DNA of 38,803 nt, taken from NCBI GenBank assembly GCA_903904515.1, contig CAIVCR010000081.1:1-38803 (forward strand). The letters run 5' to 3'. A model generated the notes under the pieces. The model searched no databases and was not told the DNA's origin. It saw only the letters and a program-made list of their open reading frames with translations. The stretch is from an uncultured Bacteroidia bacterium (lineage in GTDB: Bacteria; Bacteroidota; Bacteroidia; Bacteroidales; Prolixibacteraceae). The first letter of the stretch is position 1. The number at the start of each line of letters is the position of its first letter. This document shows, piece after piece, positions 25,218 through 34,383 of the stretch. The position numbers and the translations under genes are program-made.

Positions 25218-25284
25218 ACGTTCCAACTATTTCGGATTTTATCCAGTTAATGAGATTGAACGAAAGTATTGAATTTTATCCGTA

Positions 25285-25566
25285 TTAAAATTCTTTAGTC
25301 AGACTATTATAAATTGTTGTCATCCTGGTACCGTAATTTGTCGGACCTGAAATTCTAAAACGATATACCCGGTTGCCTGTATCCGAATAGTGCAAAACCG
25401 CATTACTATCCACCCTTACACGGACATTCTCAAAATTAAACGGATGATAGAGATCAGTAATATAGATTACGGGTGTTTTTCCCTTTTTACCTTCACAGGA
25501 ACATAACATGAGGACTAAAACAAAACTCAGATAACAGGTTGCAAATACTTGACTATTAAATTTCAT
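25285..25566 (-). CDS. Short lipoprotein, possibly an internally deleted nucleoside-hydrolase-like protein
   Basis: 93 residues with a lipoprotein signal ending in LCSC. The mature start, KTPVIYITDLYHP, matches the beginning of Bacteroidota secreted nucleoside-hydrolase-like proteins, where an Asp cluster (DPDDHFD) should follow. Here it jumps to NFENVRVRVDSNAVLHYSD and ends VYRFRISGPTNYGTRM, which resembles the tail of such proteins. The calcium-binding Asp cluster and core are absent. So it may be a deletion derivative still in frame, or an unrelated small lipoprotein. It lies 27 bases after the fucosidase gene. Confidence 0.5.
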   Translation of the reverse strand: MKFNSQVFATCYLSFVLVLMLCSCEGKKGKTPVIYITDLYHPFNFENVRVRVDSNAVLHYSDTGNRVYRFRISGPTNYGTRMTTIYNSLTKEF

Positions 25567-25593
25567 TAAGTTATAAAATTATAAATCAGAAAA

Positions 25594-27591
25594 TTATAGG
25601 TGCAGCAAATTTGAATTTTCAATTACTGAACGATCTTTCCCGTTCGTTTTCCACTCCAGTTTTATGCCGTCGCCTCCACCAGCCTGGAAATACTGAATTT
25701 CCATTGGATGCATCCCCTTGGATAAGGAAATATCCATCGACTTTTCATCCATTCCATGGAGTCCGTCATTGGAAAGGGTTTTCCCCGATAGGATCATTTT
25801 AGATCCATCGTTTGAGCTCAGAAAAAATTGATAAACACCGGTCTGAGGAACTAACAGAAAACCGGCAAATACCACCCCATAGTCTGCTTTTCTCTTTTTC
25901 ATAGTCAGATCAATCTGCCGGGTCACCCCTGTATCCAAAGGTTTTAAAGCGGAGAAATCGGGTAATTGGCCCCAAACACCTTCGAAATAACTGTATTGTA
26001 ATCCCGGTTTGCTTTGCGGCACCTCAACGGCCGAAATGGGTTCTTCTTTGGAAAAAGCTCTTTCTGTGTAGCCGCTGATTGCTTTCCCATCTTTAAAACA
26101 GAGCGCTTTAACCACAAATGAAGCGGATGCAGAAACCGTGTTCATTCCATTGGCAACAGGTGATTCATTGGTCGGGACTGATCCGTCGGTTGTAAAACGG
26201 ATCACAGAACCGGGATTGTCAGAAGTGATTTTAAATGAAGCCTTATCGATAAAAACAGAGTATTCTGCCTGAATTTCTGGAGCATTGTATACCAGCACCT
26301 CCTGGCTGGTTTCCAAAACGATCACCGTTGCAAATTTCTCCCTGTTAACTTTTGAAACATCAATTTTCATAAAGTTTTCTGCAGTCTCCAGGTGAAGTTT
26401 CTGGTTTTTATTTTCCAGGGCAAAGGCTGCATCCACTTTACTGGCCAGGCCAGGAATTCGAAGAACGCCATCTTCCGGAAAATCGAAAACATGCAGGTAG
26501 ATAAGATTTTCCCCTCCCACTTTTTTAATCGTGCAACGCCCCCAATCCAATTTTTTAAACGGGCTGGCAGAAGTGCCATAAATAGCCTCTCCATTGGTTT
26601 TCATCCACGCTCCAACTGCTTTTAACCGTTCGATTGAAGGATCAGGAATAAGTCCAAGTGAAGTGGGGCCAACATTTAGCAGGTAATTTCCCCCTTTGGA
26701 TGCGATGTCGATAAGATTCCTCACAAGAGTTTCAGCGCTTTTCCAGTTGTGATCGTTGGCCCCATAACCCCAGGTGCCGTTCATGGTCATACACGATTCC
26801 CAGTTCTTACCGGGAAAGCCAGTCGAAGGGATAAACTGTTCCGGAGTTTCCAGATCCCCTGCAACACCTTCACAGAGCCGGTTGTTAACGATCAGATTCG
26901 GGTATTTGGCTAATATTGGTTCAAATTTGGCTGCCCGCTCTTTGGTCATTTCACAGGCGGTATCCCACCACAGGATTTCAGGCTTATAGTTTGAAAGAAT
27001 TTCACTAATCTGAGGAACTGCAACCTGGTCAAGGTATTTGTCAAAGCTCCCCTCCTGAGCAATATCCCAATGTCCTGAACATGCTGCACCGCCCGGGTGA
27101 TTCCAGTCCTGCGCCTGAGAATAATACAATCCAAAGTGCATTCCGTGTTTCTTACAGGCATCAGCCAACGCTTTTACAATGTCTTTTTTATAGGGAGTTG
27201 CATCTACAACATTAAAAGGATCGGAAGATTTAAACATTGCAAAACCCTCATGATGCTTGGATGTCAGCACAATATATCTCATTCCGGCCTCTTTCGCCAA
27301 AAGGACAAAACGATCAGCGTCAAAATGAATCGGATTAAATTGTGTAGCCAACTTCTTATAGTCGGCTACAGGAATCTTCATATAGCACTGAATCCATTCG
27401 GTCGTTTCACCGATCTTGGTTTGCCGGTTATTCCATTCCCCGGCAGGTATACTGTATAAACCCCAATGGATAAACATGCCGAATCTGGCCTCTTTCCACC
27501 AGGCCATTTTATCGGTCGGTGCCGCCGCGCTACAAACCAACAACTGAAAATAAAACAGGAATAGAAGTAAGTATTTATGCAGATTCTTCAT
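25594..27591 (-). CDS. Alpha-L-fucosidase, GH29, with C-terminal PA14 domain
   Basis: 665 residues. Signal peptide about 1-24 (ending SAAA). The GH29 barrel occupies about 25-345: WWKEARFGMFIHWGLYSIPA, LTSKHHEGFAMF, and PEILWWDT with the likely nucleophile Asp210. A beta-sandwich domain follows (about 355-430), then a chitobiase/FN3-like segment with DNPGSVIRFTTDGSVPT, then a PA14-type domain (about 535-665: LTMKKRKADYGVVFAGFLLV, FFLSSNDGSKMILSG). It cleaves terminal alpha-fucose from glycans in the periplasm or outside the cell. The short lipoprotein follows it closely; the EutBC gene lies 174 bases upstream. Confidence 0.93.
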   Translation of the reverse strand: MKNLHKYLLLFLFYFQLLVCSAAAPTDKMAWWKEARFGMFIHWGLYSIPAGEWNNRQTKIGETTEWIQCYMKIPVADYKKLATQFNPIHFDADRFVLLAKEAGMRYIVLTSKHHEGFAMFKSSDPFNVVDATPYKKDIVKALADACKKHGMHFGLYYSQAQDWNHPGGAACSGHWDIAQEGSFDKYLDQVAVPQISEILSNYKPEILWWDTACEMTKERAAKFEPILAKYPNLIVNNRLCEGVAGDLETPEQFIPSTGFPGKNWESCMTMNGTWGYGANDHNWKSAETLVRNLIDIASKGGNYLLNVGPTSLGLIPDPSIERLKAVGAWMKTNGEAIYGTSASPFKKLDWGRCTIKKVGGENLIYLHVFDFPEDGVLRIPGLASKVDAAFALENKNQKLHLETAENFMKIDVSKVNREKFATVIVLETSQEVLVYNAPEIQAEYSVFIDKASFKITSDNPGSVIRFTTDGSVPTNESPVANGMNTVSASASFVVKALCFKDGKAISGYTERAFSKEEPISAVEVPQSKPGLQYSYFEGVWGQLPDFSALKPLDTGVTRQIDLTMKKRKADYGVVFAGFLLVPQTGVYQFFLSSNDGSKMILSGKTLSNDGLHGMDEKSMDISLSKGMHPMEIQYFQAGGGDGIKLEWKTNGKDRSVIENSNLLHL

Positions 27592-27765
27592 GAATTTAAT
27601 ATTTTGGTAACAGAAAAATATTCATAAAAATTGAGTCGTTCCTCATTATGGGAATTATAAAGTTCCTAAACGAATAGCTTTAAAAATTTCTCGCTAAGAA
27701 CGCTGAGATCGCAAAGATAAAATTTTCAATATCCTTTGCTTCCCAACTTTGCGCAAAATAACAGG

Positions 27766-30117
27766 TTAAGTAAGAGCATTAGGGAGTTGACTGCGTGATG
27801 ATGTAAACATTTCGGCTAAGATCTTTACAGTCTCTTTTGCGGCTAATTCGGGTTTAAGGGCTGTGTCTGAAATACCGGATACCACTTTGGAGTTATTGTG
27901 ATCCAGTTTCCCCCTCTCCTTCCACATGCTAATCAATGGAGCTGAAAGGTAGGCCGAAAAATTGTGATGCCCGGAGCCCGGCCTCTCTCCGATTATATGA
28001 ATAATCCCTTTGGGTCTGTCAATATCGGAATCCTGACCAAAGAGATATTCTCCGCATCGATATCCGGCTCTAACACGGCCATGCCGGATCACAACATTTT
28101 CAGACGAAACCGATAACCCCTTATTAATAAGCTCTTTATTCAGATATTCTAAAAACACTTTCAGATGACCTTCATCGGTAAGTGCGGAGACATTCAATCC
28201 ATCGGAAATCAATATCTGAACGTCAGGACTATTGCCATTCCATCGTCTTCTTAAGCTGTTCAATTTTTCAATGGCCTCCTGGGTTAGTATTTCACCTGTC
28301 GGGGGGTGATAAACATAATCCTTTCGGTCTGCTGAAGTGGTTCTTATAGATACCGGATTAGGAATCGAAGCGATAAACATTTCAGGCATCTCTCTCCAGA
28401 GGCAAACCTTGGAATCGGTATACAATTCATGGATTTTTTTGTCAAGTTTCGGTTCCAGGTCCCAGATATTCTTGCCATAGCCCTGAGCAATCGGGACACC
28501 TCTCCCCTCTATCTCGTCAATAAGCCTCTTCCCCTCGGCATAAATTACACCATTGGTTCTTATGTCCCCTTTTGCAATTCGGTATTTTAGGTAAACCCAT
28601 GCCGGATCGCCAAAATGTGCCGTAATTTTTCCGTCCGGCCCGAATATCTCAATCTTTTTGAAAAACTCCCACATCGCATCATTTACCTTGTACCCGAACT
28701 TTTCCCGGATTCGTACATGGTCGTTGAATCCGGTGGTAAGATAGCTTAGCATTGGATCGTTCTTTGTTGGAAGAGCCATCAGGTAAGCAGGATTTGCAGG
28801 CATTATCTGATCGATGCACCACTCCAGATCATCCAGGGTTATGTCCATATGCAACGTGGAACAGACATCCAGGCCTATAGTCAATCCATGAAGTTTCCCC
28901 ATAACCGTATCTTCCAGGCAACACCTCACCAATTGCTCCTTGCTCCTGAAAACTTCAGGACCAATAAATCCGGCTACATCATTTACATGGACCCACGGAC
29001 CGGGCATATTCTTTTGCTGGACCTGGGCAATTCTCTTTTTTAGTGCCCGCACAAATCCATACTTGCGGGATTCATGAACAACCATGTCAAATCCCTCGCC
29101 GTTTCCGTTAGTAAAGTCGGCACCCTGCCCGGTCTCAGCATATAATCCATATTGTCCGGTTCGGTTAGAGGCGTGATTAAACATTTTTTCTATCGTAAGA
29201 TCAAACGTTTTATTCGCCTTCACAGTTCCCCCCAAACTTTGAAACCAGATTCCCGTTGTACCCGGATTCCTGTTCTCAACTTCTGCCTGTATGTCGATGT
29301 GCGACAAGACACAATCAGGCATCACCTTTTCAAGTTCGAACGTTTTTAGGATATCATGAAGGGCACTGGCGATTCTGCCAACAGATTCGGGATCACTCGA
29401 TACAGGATTGGTTCCAAGGACGACATCGCCAACTGCGTATGACCATCCGTTAAAGACCTGCATCATTATATCGTCTATATTATCTGTAGGTGAATTGGGT
29501 TGAATACGGGCACTCAGGTACCCTTTTGCACCAATTTTGCTACCTGGCAGCGGATTAAACACCTTCTGCCCAACCTTTATCAACTCTTCATTGGTTAAGA
29601 GTTTGACCAGGCAACCAATAATATCGCTGGTTAATCCTGGCATAATCGCTTTGATCTGCTCTTCAGAATTCTCCAGGATAAAAGTTTTAAGTTCCCCCAA
29701 AGTGAGGTTGGAGATCGAATTGAAGATGTTGTGGTCGGTCGTTCTGGAAATCAGTGTAAGAAGTTCATCGTCAAAAAGCGGCCTTTCGCAGAGCTCCTTA
29801 ATTTTTGTGTTGGATAAGAGTACCCGGGCATTAACCCGCGAGTTTTCATTGATGGCAGCTATACCCTGAGCCAGGTCCCCCTCTTTGAACGGATTTGCAG
29901 AACCGACAATCCGTCTGTAAAACGATTGATCAAACGTGCCGTTCACCCTGTCAATGTAAGAAAACAGATCTTCCTTGCTCTTGGGGGTGATAATCTCACC
30001 CACATTTTCAACGAGGTCAGATGAAGAAGCGAAGGAGGACCTAAAGGGGATAAATAATACGGTGCCTGCGGTCAACCCCGAACTGAGAAGAAAATCTCTT
30101 CGACTATATTTTTTCAT
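27766..30117 (-). CDS. Ethanolamine ammonia-lyase, single-chain EutB-EutC fusion with Tat signal
   Basis: 783 residues from the ATG at 30115-30117; the longer frame needs a TTG and would hide the signal. A twin-arginine signal, YSRRDFLLSSGLTAG with hydrophobic run and SFA cleavage site near 30, precedes an EutB domain (about 40-510) and an EutC domain (about 625-775), together the summed length of the normal large and small subunits. Active-site residues known from E. coli EutB are kept: Arg204 and Gln206 (SARIQPN), Asn237 (GTNPV), Glu328 (YAETGQG), Asp417 (GLDVC). EutC shows DVQILISDGLN, VVIRHGRVRAGYRCGE and IIGERPGSGHHNFSAYL. The enzyme converts ethanolamine to acetaldehyde and ammonia with adenosylcobalamin. 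There is no eutA reactivase, shell protein or aldehyde dehydrogenase nearby. It lies 86 bases after a phosphoesterase lipoprotein gene. Confidence 0.9.
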   Translation of the reverse strand: MKKYSRRDFLLSSGLTAGTVLFIPFRSSFASSSDLVENVGEIITPKSKEDLFSYIDRVNGTFDQSFYRRIVGSANPFKEGDLAQGIAAINENSRVNARVLLSNTKIKELCERPLFDDELLTLISRTTDHNIFNSISNLTLGELKTFILENSEEQIKAIMPGLTSDIIGCLVKLLTNEELIKVGQKVFNPLPGSKIGAKGYLSARIQPNSPTDNIDDIMMQVFNGWSYAVGDVVLGTNPVSSDPESVGRIASALHDILKTFELEKVMPDCVLSHIDIQAEVENRNPGTTGIWFQSLGGTVKANKTFDLTIEKMFNHASNRTGQYGLYAETGQGADFTNGNGEGFDMVVHESRKYGFVRALKKRIAQVQQKNMPGPWVHVNDVAGFIGPEVFRSKEQLVRCCLEDTVMGKLHGLTIGLDVCSTLHMDITLDDLEWCIDQIMPANPAYLMALPTKNDPMLSYLTTGFNDHVRIREKFGYKVNDAMWEFFKKIEIFGPDGKITAHFGDPAWVYLKYRIAKGDIRTNGVIYAEGKRLIDEIEGRGVPIAQGYGKNIWDLEPKLDKKIHELYTDSKVCLWREMPEMFIASIPNPVSIRTTSADRKDYVYHPPTGEILTQEAIEKLNSLRRRWNGNSPDVQILISDGLNVSALTDEGHLKVFLEYLNKELINKGLSVSSENVVIRHGRVRAGYRCGEYLFGQDSDIDRPKGIIHIIGERPGSGHHNFSAYLSAPLISMWKERGKLDHNNSKVVSGISDTALKPELAAKETVKILAEMFTSSRSQLPNALT

Positions 30118-30203
30118 CACATTCTGATTTAATCTATCAAAATTAACAATCAACAAGTAATTTTAAGTGTTGCAGGAACACGACAAACTTGAATGTATAG
30201 TAC

Positions 30204-31934
30204 TTATTTTGATCCAGATGGTTTATACTTCGAAATCTTACCCTGCATTCGGAGAGTTAGTTTTTTGACCAGCTCTACATTGGTCGGCAATGGTGATTCC
30301 AGTCTGTCGTATGCCTGGTATGATGCAATTGCATAAGAGCGCGAAAGTGCGGCAAATGAATTGTGACTGACATCCGGATCTACATCGGCTGCCAGAATGG
30401 AAATCGTGTTATCGCTATTCCGCATGATATCGATGGTCCTGAATTGTTGGGGAAATTCCCGTAATGATCGTGTTTCAACCTCCCAGAATCCATTTTCGGG
30501 ATGCCCTTTATCGCCTGAAGCGAAAGGAGTGACCGCATCGAAATGACGGTGACCGGATAACCAAAGCATAAAGTTTGGATATTTTTTTAATTCCGCGATA
30601 ATTTCATCCTGAGCTGCCCCATCTATCCAGCCAAGTATCGATTGCGGAGCTTCTACTCCAATAGGGATATGTGCAGCGATAATCATCAGCTTATCCTCCC
30701 GCTGTCCAGCCTGGAGCTGCTTAATGAGCCATTCAAAACGGCCGTTCCCCAATGAGCCGCATCCATAACCAACGCCTGATGGCGGATTCTCACTTTCATC
30801 CATGGTGTCATCCAGGACTATAACCCTGAGCGGCAGATCTGATTTTGGTTCAAACGTATAACACCCGTCAAAAATATTGGGTTGATTAAATCCATGCCCT
30901 CTGGGAATTGTGGTCGTGTTTGAGAATTCTTTCATTATTTGCACTTTTGTAAGAGCCCGTCGATTGAGATCGGCCGGAATAGTCGGTATATTCTTCATTT
31001 CGGCCACTACTCCTGCCCCAATAATATCGCCATATAAAGTTCGGCCGTCCAAAGTGCCCATGGAATAGGTATTTAAATCCAGGGCATTATCCTGGGTAAA
31101 CGCATTTCCCATTTGGAGGATTTCCCTACCAATTAAGTTTTTTCGTACCTTTTCGTTAAATTTTTTTGCCCCTATAAAAAAATGGTCGTGATTCCCGATC
31201 GTCGCATACCAGGGAATCGATTTACAAAGCCCTTCAGCCTGATATTTATCCTGGTAATCGTTAGCCGGACCGGGTATAGGATCGTCCTTTTTCCCTGAAT
31301 CCGGATTGATGTTCTTCCCGTCAAAGAGATCTATAAACCATCTGAATTCATTGTAAATACTGGTGTTTGCCATATCGCCCAGGGCGATCCCGAAATCAAG
31401 CGGATTTTGTCGGTTAATGTCGTTAATGGTTTGAATAGCTGCATTTAAAACATGCGTCGAAAAGAGCATTGATGGTGAATAACATGAAATTGAGGAAGAA
31501 AATATCGCAGGAATGAAACTATACTCGATGGTTTGGGCAGGAGATTCTTTATCGGTGATATGAATGTCGGTCATCGTAAAGAAATGGAGTAATGATACCG
31601 CTTTTGTATCTGATTTTGAACTATATCCGTAGGGCATTAGCTCCAACATCCTTTTATAGGGGTAGCCGTGTCCAAATTGCCATTTGCCATAATTATACGT
31701 TGAAAACAGAGAAACATCCCATGGCTTAATTACTTTCCCTGAAATAACAGCATCAGGAAGGACAACCCTGTCAACTGTCGTATAAACACTCTTGCTATGC
31801 AAATCATTCGCATTAATCTTTGCATCCTTAAGTTCAATTACTTTGGCGGTGCCAACATCATATTTTTTGCAGCTGCTAACCATAAAAAATACAAAACAAA
31901 TCAATACAATCGAGGGCATTAACTTTGCATTCAT
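30204..31934 (-). CDS. Calcineurin-like metallophosphoesterase lipoprotein (TIGR03768-like)
   Basis: 576 residues. Lipoprotein signal ending at Cys22 (MVSSC). Metallophosphoesterase motifs in order: TDIHITD (Asp123, His125), LGDMAN (Asp187), GNHDH (Asn248, His249), AAHIPIG (His423) and SGHRHFD (His463, His465), giving a complete two-metal site. The segment TDIHITDKESPAQTIE resembles the TIGR03768 group. Substrate unknown; phosphomonoesters, nucleotides or phospholipid headgroups are all possible. It should be anchored in the periplasm or at the outer membrane. It is upstream of and probably co-transcribed with the exported EutBC protein and divergent from the S46 peptidase. Confidence 0.88.
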   Translation of the reverse strand: MNAKLMPSIVLICFVFFMVSSCKKYDVGTAKVIELKDAKINANDLHSKSVYTTVDRVVLPDAVISGKVIKPWDVSLFSTYNYGKWQFGHGYPYKRMLELMPYGYSSKSDTKAVSLLHFFTMTDIHITDKESPAQTIEYSFIPAIFSSSISCYSPSMLFSTHVLNAAIQTINDINRQNPLDFGIALGDMANTSIYNEFRWFIDLFDGKNINPDSGKKDDPIPGPANDYQDKYQAEGLCKSIPWYATIGNHDHFFIGAKKFNEKVRKNLIGREILQMGNAFTQDNALDLNTYSMGTLDGRTLYGDIIGAGVVAEMKNIPTIPADLNRRALTKVQIMKEFSNTTTIPRGHGFNQPNIFDGCYTFEPKSDLPLRVIVLDDTMDESENPPSGVGYGCGSLGNGRFEWLIKQLQAGQREDKLMIIAAHIPIGVEAPQSILGWIDGAAQDEIIAELKKYPNFMLWLSGHRHFDAVTPFASGDKGHPENGFWEVETRSLREFPQQFRTIDIMRNSDNTISILAADVDPDVSHNSFAALSRSYAIASYQAYDRLESPLPTNVELVKKLTLRMQGKISKYKPSGSK

Positions 31935-32123
31935 AGGATTAAATTTTGGGTTATTATAATACTTAAACTTCTGGTTTCATTGTCCATTCCTTCTATTGTT
32001 TTCAACCAACTCATAAAGTTAAATATTTTTATTGTAATAATCATATCTCATTTTTTTCTCAGCACTTTATTGTTAATATTGTCGGGTAAATCAGCTATTA
32101 AAGTTCCAAATTCAAACTTAAAC

Positions 32124-34265
32124 ATGAATATCAAAAAAGCCGCACTACTGGTTCTGTCAGTAATCGTTTTCTCTATTGGCACCTTGCGTGCAGATGAAGG
32201 GATGTGGATGCTTCCACTAATTCAGAAGCTCAACATTAATAAAATGTCAGAAATTGGGTTTAAACTCTCTGCCAAAGATATTTACGACATTAATAACTCC
32301 AGTTTAAAGGATGCCGTACTCCATTTTGGAGGTGGTTGTACTGCTGAAATAATTTCCGGTGACGGTCTTGTTTTGACCAATCACCACTGTGGTTACGGCT
32401 CAATCCAGAAACTGAGTACCGTGGAACATGACTACCTTCAAAACGGTTATTGGGCCATGAAGCACGATGAGGAACTACCGTCAAAAGGATTGACAGTAAC
32501 CTTTCTCGACCGGTTTGAGGATGTTACCAAAGAAGTAACTGAAGCTATATCAGCAACGACTGAACCCAAAGTTAGGGAAGAAGCTTTAAAAACAGTTTCC
32601 GATCAGCTGACTACCAAAGCTATTGGAGCGAATAAATACCTGAAAGGGAGGGTGGTCTCATTTTTTGGCGATAATCAATATTATATGGTGATCACCAAAA
32701 CATACAGTGATATCCGCTTTGTTGGCGCTCCCCCCTCATCGATCGGAAAATTTGGAGCAGATACCGATAACTGGATGTGGCCCCGTCACACGGGAGATTT
32801 CAGCATGTTTCGCATTTATGCTGATAAAGACAATAATCCCGCCGAGTTTTCAACAGAGAATGTACCCTTCAAACCAAAAAAATTCCTGACGATCTCCCTT
32901 AAAGGGGTGAATCAGAACGATCCTGCAATGGTTATCGGATACCCCGGCAGGACCAATCGGTTTATGACCTCGTATGAAGTGAAGGAGACCAGCGAAATTA
33001 CCAATGCAATTACAATTTTAGTGCGCGGAGTTCGTCAGAATGTATTGATGGCCGATATGGTGTCTGACCCTAAAATCAGGCTACAATATGCCAGTAAATA
33101 TGCCGGATCCTCCAATTTCTGGAAAAAAGCGATCGGCATGAACGAAACCTTTGAAAAGCTTAAAGTTTACGACAGAAGGGCTGCGGAAGAGAAAACCTTC
33201 ACCGAATGGGTTAATGCTGATCCGGCAAGGGTTCAAAAATATGGAAATGCGCTGGCTGACGTAAAATCGGCCATTGATGGAAGGGCTAAGCTCCAGGTTA
33301 TTCTCAAATATTATATGGAAGCCCTTAGTTCGATCGAACTGACCTCGGCAGCAACCCGTTTTGGTCCAAAACTGGAAGTAAACCCAGGAGATCAAAAAAA
33401 TGCCAGACCGATGATTCCAATGACTCCTGCCGATTTCTACAAAGATTACAATGTAGCTACCGATAAGAAGGTTGCAAAAGCCTTGCTTTCACTTTTCAAA
33501 GAAAAAATTGCTACTACCGACCAGCCCGATTTCTATAAAACTATTGATTCTGAATTTCAAGGCAGTATTGACGCCTTTGTAGAGGCATTGTTCACCAAAT
33601 CTGTTTTTGTTTCCGAAGAAAAGCTCAAAGCAGCTCTTACGGGCGATAAAAAAGAGCTGGAAAATGATCCTGCTTTAAAGGCATCAAGAAATATCTCTGC
33701 TGCATTGGCAAGATACAACAAAGAACTTGAGCAGTATCGTTCACGGTACGCACAGGGTCAAAAACTTTATATTGCAGGGATTCTGGAGATGAAGGCAGGA
33801 CAAGCTATTTACCCTGACGCCAACTCTACAATGCGAATGACCTACGGAAAGGTTCTGAGTTATTCACCCAAAGATGGGGTGACCTTCGATTATGTGACCA
33901 CCCTGGATGGAGTGATGCAGAAAGAGGATCCAAAAAACTGGGAATTTGTAGTTCCCGCTAAGCTTAAAGAGCTTTATACCACCAAAGATTTTGGACAATA
34001 TGCCATGAAGGATGGTCGGATGCCAGTCGCATTTCTGACCAACAACGATATTACCGGTGGCAATTCAGGCAGTCCTGTAATGAATCGCAAGGGGGAACTG
34101 ATCGGGACGGCCTTCGACGGCAACTGGGAATCGATGAGCAGCGATATTATCTTTGAGCCATCACTTCAGCGTTGTATCAATGTTGACATCCGCTACACCC
34201 TTTTTATCATGGATAAATTTGGCGGTGCCGGATATCTGCTCAATGAGATGAAGATTTCAAAATAG
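32124..34265 (+). CDS. S46 dipeptidyl-peptidase, DPP7-like
   Basis: 713 residues from MNIKKAALL, which gives a clean signal peptide (cut near LRADEG, the usual mature start); an in-frame start 144 bases upstream adds an unlikely extra hydrophobic leader. Catalytic elements: LTNHHCGYG (His88), HTGDFSMF (Asp) and GGNSGSPV (Ser648). Eighteen residues after the Ser, at 666, the chain reads FDGNW: a Gly at this position marks DPP7 specificity (hydrophobic P1), while DPP11 has Arg. The enzyme removes dipeptides from peptide N-termini in the periplasm. It is divergent from the phosphoesterase gene. Confidence 0.95.
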   Translation: MNIKKAALLVLSVIVFSIGTLRADEGMWMLPLIQKLNINKMSEIGFKLSAKDIYDINNSSLKDAVLHFGGGCTAEIISGDGLVLTNHHCGYGSIQKLSTVEHDYLQNGYWAMKHDEELPSKGLTVTFLDRFEDVTKEVTEAISATTEPKVREEALKTVSDQLTTKAIGANKYLKGRVVSFFGDNQYYMVITKTYSDIRFVGAPPSSIGKFGADTDNWMWPRHTGDFSMFRIYADKDNNPAEFSTENVPFKPKKFLTISLKGVNQNDPAMVIGYPGRTNRFMTSYEVKETSEITNAITILVRGVRQNVLMADMVSDPKIRLQYASKYAGSSNFWKKAIGMNETFEKLKVYDRRAAEEKTFTEWVNADPARVQKYGNALADVKSAIDGRAKLQVILKYYMEALSSIELTSAATRFGPKLEVNPGDQKNARPMIPMTPADFYKDYNVATDKKVAKALLSLFKEKIATTDQPDFYKTIDSEFQGSIDAFVEALFTKSVFVSEEKLKAALTGDKKELENDPALKASRNISAALARYNKELEQYRSRYAQGQKLYIAGILEMKAGQAIYPDANSTMRMTYGKVLSYSPKDGVTFDYVTTLDGVMQKEDPKNWEFVVPAKLKELYTTKDFGQYAMKDGRMPVAFLTNNDITGGNSGSPVMNRKGELIGTAFDGNWESMSSDIIFEPSLQRCINVDIRYTLFIMDKFGGAGYLLNEMKISK

Positions 34266-34299
34266 GAAAACCATTCGCCGATTTTGGGACAGGGATTTT

Positions 34300-34316
34300 C
34301 AAACCCAGCGGGTTTG
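34300..34316 (+). terminator. Short hairpin after the S46 peptidase
   Basis: CAAACCC and GGGTTTG pair around a 3-base AGC loop, 34 bases past the stop. Only a weak T-rich tail follows, so termination is uncertain. Confidence 0.45.
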
Positions 34317-34347
34317 TATGTTTATAGAAATTTGATCAGGGAAAGAA

Positions 34348-34375
34348 ATGTATGACTCCGGCCGGAGTCATACAT
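34348..34375. repeat. Perfect 28-base palindrome between convergent genes
   Basis: ATGTATGACTCCGG is followed directly by its exact complement CCGGAGTCATACAT with no loop. It lies 8 bases beyond the stop of the alpha/beta hydrolase and 82 bases beyond that of the S46 peptidase, and probably acts as a two-way transcript-end structure. Confidence 0.75.
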
Positions 34376-34383
34376 AATATTAT

